From JBCDBH01 sp039184055 (GTDB lineage: Bacteria; Acidobacteriota; Thermoanaerobaculia; Multivoradales; J023), in contig JBCDBH010000050.1 of assembly GCA_039184055.1 (NCBI GenBank), positions 1-22,547 of the forward strand: DNA of 22,547 nucleotides. Direction: 5' to 3'. Each line of letters begins with the position of its first letter. The first letter of the stretch is position 1. This document shows, piece after piece, positions 8,646 through 15,094 of this stretch. The position numbers were made by a program, and so were the translations under genes. Below the pieces are notes generated by a model that saw only the letters and a program-made list of their open reading frames with translations, ran no database searches and was not told the origin of the DNA.

Positions 8646-10352
8646 CTAGCGTGCGCCAGCTTCGTTGTTACCATCGGTAACAGACAGGACAGGCAGCGCG
8701 AAGATGGCCCGTGTTCCACCCGAACCTCGCGGCTCGATGCTCACCGAGCCACCATGCAAGAGGACGATGCGGCGAGCGATGGCCAAACCGAGCCCGACAC
8801 CGCCCGCGCGTGAGGTGGCGAAAGGCTCGAAAAGACGCTCGGCCACGGTCGCCGGCACACCTGGACCTCGATCGAGAACCTCGATGATGGTTTCGTCGGC
8901 ACGCGCCGACAGGCGAACCTCCACCGGCGTTGTGCCATCGATTTCGGTGGTCGCCAACACCGCGTTGTGGACGAGATTCCGCAGCGCCCGTTCGAGCAGC
9001 TGCGCGTCGCCTTCCACCCAAAGAGCGTCTTGCGAGTCACCGGTTTCGACGGTCACGTGGATCTCGACCGCATGCAACGACGGGTCCGCGGCGACGCGTC
9101 GTACGAGGGAAACGAGATCGAACGGGGCGGAGCGCAAGCTCCCGGGTCGGGCAAAGCTCAGGAAATCCTCGAGCACACGGGTGAGATGGTCCGTCTCGTG
9201 GTGAATCTCGACGAGATACGGATGCAAAGCGCCGGTGTGCTCGCGGTCGAGGAGCTGCAAATACCCACGCACCGTTGCGACACCATTGCGAAGCTCGTGC
9301 GCCAGTCCCGCCGTCAACTCGCCGAGCTGCGTGAGGTTCTCACTCAAGCGTTCTTTCTGGTCGCGACGACGGCTTTCCGTCAAATCGGCGAAGAGCACCA
9401 AGAACCCGCGTGGTGGCCCGTTGTCGTAACGGAGCGGGTGCGCCGTGAAGCCGATCGTCCGACGGTCATCGAGATCGATCTCGATCTCGATCTCGGCACG
9501 CTGGATCGACCGTTCCGTTTCGATCACGTCGAGAAGGGGCTCGAGGAGGGACGGATGGGTCGCGAGCAGATCGTGCACGGAGGTTCCGGATGTCGGATCG
9601 TCGAGACCCAACAACGATGCACCGGCGCGGTTCAGCGACAGCACCACACCGTCCCGATCGATCAGCAGCACACCGCTTTCCAAGCTCTTCGCCACGGTTC
9701 GCTCGAGCGCCGCCAGCTCATTCGATGAATCACCCAAGGCACCCAATGCGCGATCGAACACGCCCAAAAGACCGGCGACCTCGTCGCCCTCGGGAATCGC
9801 TTGACCGGCTTGCCGAGCTCGTTCGATCAACGAATCGAGCGGTGCCAACCAATAAGGCAAGAAGACGATCACCAAGAGAACCGCGGCGACGTCGGCGACG
9901 ATGATCACGGGAGCGACAATCCCTTGACTGCGCAATTTGCGGCTCAGCTCTTCCGCTGGAAGATCGACCCGCAGTCTCCGTCCACCCGCCAAACGCGCCG
10001 GTCGCCACCAGGGCCGTGGCTCGCTCGCCGGCGTCGGCACGATTTCACCCACCAGCGTCAAGATCTCACCCGTCGCACTGAAGACGACGATGCCTCGAGC
10101 TTCCGGAAGACCGGCACGCAGCTCACCCGCGCGAGGCACCCGTTGCGCACTCGTGAACTCCGCGGCGAGACGCTTCGCGGCGACTTCCGCCGTGGCCTGT
10201 TCCCGTTGCAGCCACGAATCGAGCATGGCGTGCCCACGAAACAACGAGACCATCGACAACACGATCAGGAGCAACAAGACGAGCGGGACGAGAATGACCG
10301 CTTCGTTGCGGAGACCGAGTCGCCAGCGGCGCAGTCGACGAAAGAACGTCAC
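8646..10352 (-). CDS. Membrane PAS sensor histidine kinase, PilS/NtrB-like
   Basis: A 568-residue sensor kinase. Order: a membrane helix (19-38), a periplasmic stretch of about 100 residues, a second helix (about 146-168), a linker, a PAS domain (about 215-325), then HisKA with the H-box AGLAHELRNG (phospho-acceptor His352) and HATPase with N-box RNLVHNAV (458-465), DRGPGVP (494-500), FEPF (508-511) and GGVGLGLAIARRI (517-529). It would autophosphorylate and pass phosphate to a response regulator. The NtrB/PilS style and the sigma-54 promoter at pilA suggest a PilR-type partner, but no regulator gene is in the window. The start is GTG, overlapping the pilD stop as GTGA, so the two are coupled. 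The proline usual after HELRN is glycine here. Confidence 0.9.
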   Translation of the reverse strand: MTFFRRLRRWRLGLRNEAVILVPLVLLLLIVLSMVSLFRGHAMLDSWLQREQATAEVAAKRLAAEFTSAQRVPRAGELRAGLPEARGIVVFSATGEILTLVGEIVPTPASEPRPWWRPARLAGGRRLRVDLPAEELSRKLRSQGIVAPVIIVADVAAVLLVIVFLPYWLAPLDSLIERARQAGQAIPEGDEVAGLLGVFDRALGALGDSSNELAALERTVAKSLESGVLLIDRDGVVLSLNRAGASLLGLDDPTSGTSVHDLLATHPSLLEPLLDVIETERSIQRAEIEIEIDLDDRRTIGFTAHPLRYDNGPPRGFLVLFADLTESRRRDQKERLSENLTQLGELTAGLAHELRNGVATVRGYLQLLDREHTGALHPYLVEIHHETDHLTRVLEDFLSFARPGSLRSAPFDLVSLVRRVAADPSLHAVEIHVTVETGDSQDALWVEGDAQLLERALRNLVHNAVLATTEIDGTTPVEVRLSARADETIIEVLDRGPGVPATVAERLFEPFATSRAGGVGLGLAIARRIVLLHGGSVSIEPRGSGGTRAIFALPVLSVTDGNNEAGAR

Positions 10353-11158
10353 GGCACCAGCTCGCGTACCCAGCCGGCATAGAGAGACATGAGATCGCTA
10401 CCGAGAAAAAGGGCGACGAGGCCACCGAGCGCGAGAAAGAAACCGAACGGCAAACTGGATCCGAGATGCATCCGCCGACGCGCGATGGCGACGAGGGCCA
10501 CCAAGGTACCCGTGAACGACGCCACGGCGAGAGCGACCACTAAACCACGCCAACCGAGAATCGCACCGAAAGCGGCCACCATCTTGACATCGCCGAGACC
10601 GATACCCGGGACACCGCGCAGCAGCATCCAGATCTGACGCAGCGCGAGCAGAACCAGAGGACCACCGATCGTCCCGATCAGAACATCCTTCCAACCCACC
10701 CACGAGATCCACGCCGTTCCGAAAACGCTCGGGAGTTGAACCAGCAGGCCGAGAGCCACCAGAGGCAGGTTCACGACGTCGGGAAGCCAACGATGCTCGA
10801 GATCGAGCACCGCGAGCACGACCATCGACGCGCAGAACCCCATCGCGACGGCCATGTCGATCGACACACCAAAGGCCAGGTACGAGAGCAGGAAGAGGAC
10901 TCCCGTCACGATCTCAAGGAGCGGATAGCGCCAGTGGATCGGCATGCCGCAGTCGCGACACTTGCCACGCAGCATCAAATAAGACAGAACCGGGATGTTG
11001 TCCCACGGTGCGATGGCGCGTTGACACCGCGGGCAACGTGATCGTGGCCGTACGGTCGAAAGACCGCGCGGCAATCGATAGTTCACGACGTTCAGGTAGC
11101 TACCGACCACCAGCCCGAGCACGGCTGCATAGATGGCGAAAATCTGGTCGATGCTCAT
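10349..11158 (-). CDS. pilD: Prepilin peptidase / N-methyltransferase PilD (A24 family)
   Basis: A 269-residue polytopic inner-membrane aspartic protease that removes prepilin leaders and methylates the new N-terminus. It has the PilD N-terminal cytoplasmic domain with two CxxC pairs (Cys42/Cys45 and Cys67/Cys70), the RYPLLE segment (78-83), and both catalytic aspartate motifs: LDLEHRWLPD (Asp119) and GLGDVK (Asp190). Length is normal for the family. The ATG at 11158 has AGGA seven bases upstream; a TTG one codon earlier is less likely. It would process PilA, FimT, PilV and PilW, and probably PilX, all encoded here. It lies downstream of the pilA terminator and overlaps the kinase gene by four bases. 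Confidence 0.96.
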   Translation of the reverse strand: MSIDQIFAIYAAVLGLVVGSYLNVVNYRLPRGLSTVRPRSRCPRCQRAIAPWDNIPVLSYLMLRGKCRDCGMPIHWRYPLLEIVTGVLFLLSYLAFGVSIDMAVAMGFCASMVVLAVLDLEHRWLPDVVNLPLVALGLLVQLPSVFGTAWISWVGWKDVLIGTIGGPLVLLALRQIWMLLRGVPGIGLGDVKMVAAFGAILGWRGLVVALAVASFTGTLVALVAIARRRMHLGSSLPFGFFLALGGLVALFLGSDLMSLYAGWVRELVP

Positions 11159-11172
11159 CAAGTCATCCTACC

Positions 11173-11204
11173 CGCCGCATCGCACGCATCAAGACCATGC
11201 GGCG
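11173..11204. repeat. Inverted repeat in the pilD leader region
   Basis: CGCCGCAT (11173-11180) and ATGCGGCG (11197-11204) are perfect eight-base inverted arms separated by 16 bases, just upstream of pilD. It could be an operator or an mRNA hairpin; it has no T-run, so it is not a standard terminator. Confidence 0.5.
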
Positions 11205-11213
11205 CGAAACGAA

Positions 11214-11241
11214 ACTTCCCGATACGAACTTCCGGATACGA
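11214..11241. repeat. 14-bp tandem direct repeat
   Basis: ACTTCCCGATACGA (11214-11227) is followed directly by ACTTCCGGATACGA (11228-11241), with one mismatch. It lies between the pilA terminator and pilD. Function unknown; it may be simple duplication or a binding site near the pilD promoter. Confidence 0.6.
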
Positions 11242-11242
11242 A

Positions 11243-11270
11243 AAAAGGGAGGCGATACCGCCTCCCTTTT
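11243..11270 (-). terminator. Rho-independent terminator of pilA
   Basis: AAAAGGGAGGCG (11243-11254), loop ATAC, CGCCTCCCTTTT (11259-11270): a perfect 12-base stem. On the minus strand it ends in six Ts, 25 bases after the pilA stop. It should end most pilA transcripts, keeping pilin abundant relative to pilD and the kinase. The plus-strand reading also ends in TTTT, so it may act both ways. Confidence 0.88.
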
Positions 11271-11295
11271 CCAGGATCGACCGTGGGGTCGATTC

Positions 11296-11865
11296 TTACT
11301 GGTTGACGCCACCCGGGTAACGGATCATGTAGCCGTCAGCCCAAACGATGTCCTGGTCGTAGTCGGTGCCGATGAAGGCGCCACTGTTCCAGTTGCCACC
11401 ACCGACGCACGCGGTCGCACCACTCGGGTTGTTGCCGTAATCGGTGTTACGACCGGTCGAGCAGATGATGAGAACCTGACCGCTGAGCAGGTTGTCGGTG
11501 TTCTTACCGAACGACAGATCGTTGCCCCAACCGTCTACCTGCGGGATCTCCTGCATGTAGAAGAAGGTGGTGCTGTCCGGCTGGGTCAGATCGTTGAACA
11601 CTTCCTCGTACGTGTAAGCGCTGAGCCCACTGACGTCGTAGACCGAAGCGGTGGCACCAGCCGAAGCCGCGCCAACCTGATCGGTGAGCCAGGAAACCCA
11701 GGCGCTACCAACGTTGCGGACATCAGCGACGGTGCGCTTCTGCTTGGCTTTCTGGAGCGCGTCGATCAGGTTCGGGATGAGGATGGCGGCGATGATGCCG
11801 ATGATCGCGACAACGATCAGCAGCTCGATGAGGGTAAAACCCCGCTGGCGGTTACGGATGAACAT
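11296..11865 (-). CDS. pilA: Type IV major pilin PilA
   Basis: A 189-residue prepilin. Leader MFIRNRQRG is cut after Gly9; the mature protein (180 residues) starts FTLIELLIVVAIIGIIAAIL, with Glu at position 5 (Glu14) and Pro31 in the usual helix place. The globular domain resembles the GspG/pseudopilin style: KQKRTVADVRNVGSAW on the helix, DGWGND (111-116), two cysteines (135 and 153) and DIVWADGYMIRYP near the end. Strong AAGGAGGAA ribosome site, its own sigma-54-type promoter and its own terminator all point to a highly expressed major subunit rather than a minor one. A GspG-like pseudopilin of a secretion system is the alternative; the neighbouring pilVWXY1 genes argue against it. Confidence 0.93.
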   Translation of the reverse strand: MFIRNRQRGFTLIELLIVVAIIGIIAAILIPNLIDALQKAKQKRTVADVRNVGSAWVSWLTDQVGAASAGATASVYDVSGLSAYTYEEVFNDLTQPDSTTFFYMQEIPQVDGWGNDLSFGKNTDNLLSGQVLIICSTGRNTDYGNNPSGATACVGGGNWNSGAFIGTDYDQDIVWADGYMIRYPGGVNQ

Positions 11866-11919
11866 GTAGGCTTCCTCCTTGTGCCTCGTTCGATTGACTC
11901 TCTCTGGGACGTTCCCTGA

Positions 11920-11935
11920 GCTTAACCTTTTAAGC
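11920..11935. repeat. Inverted repeat over the pilA start region
   Basis: GCTTAA (11920-11925) and TTAAGC (11930-11935) are inverted arms with a four-base spacer. They cover the -12 GC of the sigma-54 element and the predicted transcription start, so a protein bound here could affect promoter melting. It could also be chance AT-rich symmetry. Confidence 0.4.
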
Positions 11936-11949
11936 AGGATACGTGCCAG
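11932..11949 (-). promoter_or_regulatory. Sigma-54 (RpoN) promoter of pilA
   Basis: On the minus strand CTGGCACGTATCCTGCTT matches TGGCACG-N4-TTGCW at every defined position but one (C for the first T of TTGC), and GG and GC are separated by exactly ten bases. The inferred start is near 11922, giving a leader of about 57 bases that ends in a strong ribosome site. Many pilA genes use sigma-54 with the enhancer-binding regulator PilR. Confidence 0.85.
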
Positions 11950-11995
11950 CCTTGGTTTCGAGAAAAACGTGTCTTCTCGGTGTACTTACCCAGCA

Positions 11996-12047
11996 GACAC
12001 GAACCTCTTCTGACAGTTTTCCATCGGTCGACGACATTATTTGTCAG
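11996..12047 (-). promoter_or_regulatory. Possible enhancer-binding (PilR-type) upstream activating region
   Basis: TGTC motifs cluster about 75-125 bases before the inferred pilA start: GTGTC (12000-11996), CTGTC (12016-12012) and ATGTC (12037-12033) on the minus strand, with TGTCAG on the plus strand at 12042-12047 forming an inverted pair with CTGACA at 12010-12015. PilR of Pseudomonas is reported to bind (C/G)TGTC motifs upstream of pilA. Distance and motif fit; no regulator gene is visible to confirm it. Confidence 0.45.
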
Positions 12048-12049
12048 TC

Positions 12050-13504
12050 TCACGGAGATTCCGTATCGAGTCCGAGTACATGACGCACGACCTGTCGGTA
12101 GCGGTCGACGCCCTCGACAAAACCCTCGAGCGCGACCCGTTCGTTCGGGCCCGTCACGGTGAGTGTATCGGTAGCCAGAATGCGAAACGGTGAATAGCCG
12201 TAGGCCGGGATCCCGATCGCGCGATAGTAACGCGCATCGGTCGCGGCGAGGGGCACGAAAAGCGGTCCGTGCCCACCCTCGAATTCGGCATTCGTCATCT
12301 CGTCGATGGCGACGAATAGAGGATGATCGATCGGGCTCGCCGGAGCGACCTCGTGAGGGATCTCGAGGACATACGGCACACCGAAGATCGCCCCGTCCGG
12401 CAACAGCTCGGCGATCGCCTCCGTCGGATCCGAATCGTTGAAAAGATGCAGGATGATCCGCATCTTGAAGCCACCTTCCGGATCTTCGACGACCGGAAAG
12501 GGCGCCACTTCGTGACGCATGCTCAGCTGGAGATACCACGGCAGCTCCAAGAGCCGCGCGTCGACGAGCAGCGATGCCGGATCGGCGAGCAGCTCACGAT
12601 AGCGCTCGCTGTCACGGGTCGGGCCATAGCGATCCAGGAAGGTCTCGATCTCCGGAAGAAGGCTGCGCCGCAAGGTAAGCGTGTTGAGTCGACGAAGATC
12701 TCGCCACAGGGCCTCGAGACGCCGCTGGCTACCGTGACATGCCTCGACATAGAGAAACCGCTTCTGCGCGAACTCCGTCCCCCAATATTTGATCTCCTCG
12801 AGCGACCGCGCTTCGACCGCGCCGCCCTCGGTGAGCACGGCCCAAAAGCGATCGATCAACTCTGGGTGATGCTGGATCAGCCATCGGGTACCGAGACGAC
12901 TCCCGGTCTCCTCGTCGCCGGTAGCGAGAAAGATCACCGAACGCGAAAGCGGTTCACCACGCCGCGCCAAATCGAGCACGGACATCAGCTGAGCGATCGT
13001 GACGCTCTTCATGTCGAACGCGCCACGCCCGATGATCCAGGGCGGGCTGATCTCACCGGCGAACGGTTCGACGGTCCAGCGATCAGGCTGCCGAACGGGT
13101 TCGACGTCCATGTGGTTGTGCAGCACCAACGCATCCGACTGCTCACCTTCGAGCACGGCCCACATATTGGCGTTGCGAGGACCGAGACGTTCGATATGCG
13201 TTTCGACTCCCGCCGCTTCGAGATGACGCGCCAAGAACTCGGCGGCCGGAATCTCGTTGCCGTCCGGATAGCTCGTGTCGATACGAAGATACTCCTGGAG
13301 GAGCTCGACTTCCTCGTGGGAAAGCCATTCTTCGACCGAACGGTTCCACGACCAGTGGGCGATGGGCTCGCGCAACCAATTCGCGAGCACGACCACACCG
13401 ACCACCGCCAACACGCCTCCGGTATAGAGCAAGGCACGGGCGAGCAGTCGGTTGCGAAAAAGTGGTTTCCGGAGCATCGGGTCGCGAATGCTACCATCGC
13501 CCAT
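12050..13504 (-). CDS. Membrane-anchored M20 family metallopeptidase (carboxypeptidase S-like)
   Basis: About 484 residues. A hydrophobic segment (about 23-43) after a basic start suggests a single membrane anchor with the enzyme outside the cytoplasm. The M20 motifs are LHNHMDVEPV (zinc His and catalytic Asp), GRGAFDMKS (bridging Asp), GDEETGS (general-base Glu and ligand Glu) and TEGGAVE. The family hydrolyses peptide or acyl-amino-acid bonds with two metal ions. The expected last ligand, His in an HGxNER motif, is replaced: the protein reads VTGPNERV. The start is uncertain: GTG 13507, ATG 13504 and ATG 13477 are possible and none has a clear ribosome site. It is divergent from the glycosyltransferase operon and ends just before the pilA upstream region. 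Its physiological substrate is unknown. Confidence 0.85.
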   Translation of the reverse strand: MGDGSIRDPMLRKPLFRNRLLARALLYTGGVLAVVGVVVLANWLREPIAHWSWNRSVEEWLSHEEVELLQEYLRIDTSYPDGNEIPAAEFLARHLEAAGVETHIERLGPRNANMWAVLEGEQSDALVLHNHMDVEPVRQPDRWTVEPFAGEISPPWIIGRGAFDMKSVTIAQLMSVLDLARRGEPLSRSVIFLATGDEETGSRLGTRWLIQHHPELIDRFWAVLTEGGAVEARSLEEIKYWGTEFAQKRFLYVEACHGSQRRLEALWRDLRRLNTLTLRRSLLPEIETFLDRYGPTRDSERYRELLADPASLLVDARLLELPWYLQLSMRHEVAPFPVVEDPEGGFKMRIILHLFNDSDPTEAIAELLPDGAIFGVPYVLEIPHEVAPASPIDHPLFVAIDEMTNAEFEGGHGPLFVPLAATDARYYRAIGIPAYGYSPFRILATDTLTVTGPNERVALEGFVEGVDRYRQVVRHVLGLDTESP

Positions 13505-13590
13505 CACAAGACCGTGAGCATCTTGCCATCGAGCCCCTCCCTCCGGCGCCGTTGCCGCTCCACCTGCAAGAAAAGGGACGCGCCCGACTC

Positions 13591-15081
13591 ATGAAACGAG
13601 CTGGTTTCATCACGCTTTCGATGATGGTCCTCGTGATCTGCCTCGTCTTCATCGGGGGTGAGATCGCGCGCATCGGCCACCTCGGCTTGCCGCTCGACGA
13701 CGGGTTCATCCACCTTCAATTCGCCCGACAACTGGCCGTCGGCAACGGTCTCGCCTACAACGACGGTCAGCTCGTCACCGGTTCGACGGCGCCTCTCTGG
13801 ACCGCCCTCCTCACCCTTGCCCATCTCCTTCCCGGTTCACCTCTGCTCTGGACCAAGGCCTTCGGCATCGTCTTTTTGTGGCTCACGGCCTGGCTCACCC
13901 GCTCGCTGGCGAGCGAGCTCGGTCTCCCGAACGGATGGTCCTGGGGCGCCGCCATGCTCGTACCGGCGACGCCGTGGCTGGTGTGGTCGGCGGTCTCGGG
14001 CATGGAGATCCTGCTCTTCACGGCTCTGTCGCTCGCCGGACTGTTGCTCGTCTGTCGCGCTTCCCACCTCCTCGCCTTGCCGATCATGGCACTCGCCTAT
14101 CTGGCGCGACCCGAGGGAGCCCTCTTGGTGCTCCTGGCGTTCGTCTTCGCCACCGCACACGCCTGGTCGACTCGGCGCTGGCGCGATTGGTGGCTGGGCT
14201 GTTTCGCGGCGGGGGCGATTCTGGTGCCCACGCTTTTGATCTATTGGGTGATCGGGGGCTCGATCCTCCCCACCACCTTCCAGGTCAAAGCCGGTGGCTC
14301 GCTCGGCTGGCCCGACCTCCGCTACTTTCGGCTGGTCATCGACATCTTGTTCCGGTCGCAGCCGTTGCTCCTCTTCACCGCCGGTACCGGGATCGTCATG
14401 CTCGCCTCCACGCACCGACGCCACGCCCTCGTGGCGATCGGCTGGCTGCTCGGCCTTCCCGTCGCCTACGCCGTGCTCGCCCACGGCAGCGGTCCACCGC
14501 CGGTCGGCAATTTCGGCCGCTATTACTTTCCTCTGCTGCCTCTCGTCATCGTCTTCGGCCTGCTCGGTCTGCACGCGGTCGTGAAACGGCATCGCACCCG
14601 AGCGCTCGCGGTGGGACTGGTTCTCACCCTAGCGCAGCTCGCGCTGCTGATCGACGGACACCGGCGATATCTACAGAACGTCGCCGACGTCGAAGCCAGC
14701 GATGTCGCCGCCGCGCACTGGCTGGCAACACGTCTTCCGCCTGGTGCCGCGGTCGCGGCGCAGGATGCCGGCGCGCTCAAATATTTCCTTCCGGACCATC
14801 GGCTCATCGATCTCGCTGGGCTCATGTCGCCGGAGATCTTGCCGACGCTACGGCCGAGCGACGACAGCTATTGGGAGCAAGGTCTCTTCGATTTTCTCGC
14901 CGCAAGACGACCGGCGGTGCTCGTCGTCTTTCCGGAGTACTACCCGATGCTGACGCGCACGCCCGGCTTCGAGCCGCTGGAGCGTTTTCCGATCCCGGGC
15001 AACATCACCATGGCGGGCAACGAGCTGGTGATCTTCTCCACCCCGTGGCACCCTGGTGCAGTGAGCGGCGGGACACCATGA
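13591..15081 (+). CDS. GT-C type membrane glycosyltransferase (AftB/ArnT-like)
   Basis: About 496 residues with many hydrophobic helices. The first outer loop carries LPLDDGFIHLQFARQLA (34-50) and then GLAYNDGQLVTGSTAPLW (53-70), matching the DDxFI...G.T.PLW pattern of GT-C glycosyltransferases related to mycobacterial AftB. Further family marks are SGMEILLF, LARPEGALL, LPTTFQVKAG and GRYYFPLLPL. The C-terminal part (about 370-496) is soluble and probably periplasmic. Such enzymes use polyprenyl-phosphate sugars as donors outside the inner membrane. The ATG at 13591 is preferred because the hydrophobic helix starts right after it; an AAGGGA lies rather far upstream, and upstream in-frame codons give an unlikely polar extension. 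First gene of a three-gene operon. Acceptor unknown. Confidence 0.85.
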   Translation: MKRAGFITLSMMVLVICLVFIGGEIARIGHLGLPLDDGFIHLQFARQLAVGNGLAYNDGQLVTGSTAPLWTALLTLAHLLPGSPLLWTKAFGIVFLWLTAWLTRSLASELGLPNGWSWGAAMLVPATPWLVWSAVSGMEILLFTALSLAGLLLVCRASHLLALPIMALAYLARPEGALLVLLAFVFATAHAWSTRRWRDWWLGCFAAGAILVPTLLIYWVIGGSILPTTFQVKAGGSLGWPDLRYFRLVIDILFRSQPLLLFTAGTGIVMLASTHRRHALVAIGWLLGLPVAYAVLAHGSGPPPVGNFGRYYFPLLPLVIVFGLLGLHAVVKRHRTRALAVGLVLTLAQLALLIDGHRRYLQNVADVEASDVAAAHWLATRLPPGAAVAAQDAGALKYFLPDHRLIDLAGLMSPEILPTLRPSDDSYWEQGLFDFLAARRPAVLVVFPEYYPMLTRTPGFEPLERFPIPGNITMAGNELVIFSTPWHPGAVSGGTP

Positions 15082-15094
15082 GCGGCGGGATACC
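15061..15094 (+). repeat. 17-bp tandem duplication at a gene junction
   Basis: GTGAGCGGCGGGACACC (15061-15077) is followed directly by ATGAGCGGCGGGATACC (15078-15094), two mismatches in 17. It forms the last codons and stop of the first glycosyltransferase gene and the ribosome-binding region of the next. The second copy opens a six-codon frame, MSGGIP-stop (15078-15098), whose stop overlaps the GTG start of the following gene. Confidence 0.8.

Noticed and set aside
9471..9497. GATCTC hexamer repeats inside the kinase gene
   Set aside because: Three in-frame copies encode an alternating EIEIEIDLD strand of the PAS domain; this looks like codon repetition in a beta strand rather than a contingency locus.
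13505..13590. Divergent promoter pair between the M20 peptidase and the GT-C operon
   Set aside because: A promoter must exist near here, but I see no convincing -35/-10 or -24/-12 pair on either strand.
12323..13594. Plus-strand open frame (423 codons) opposite the M20 peptidase
   Set aside because: The minus strand carries all M20 motifs; the plus reading is charged low-complexity shadow sequence.
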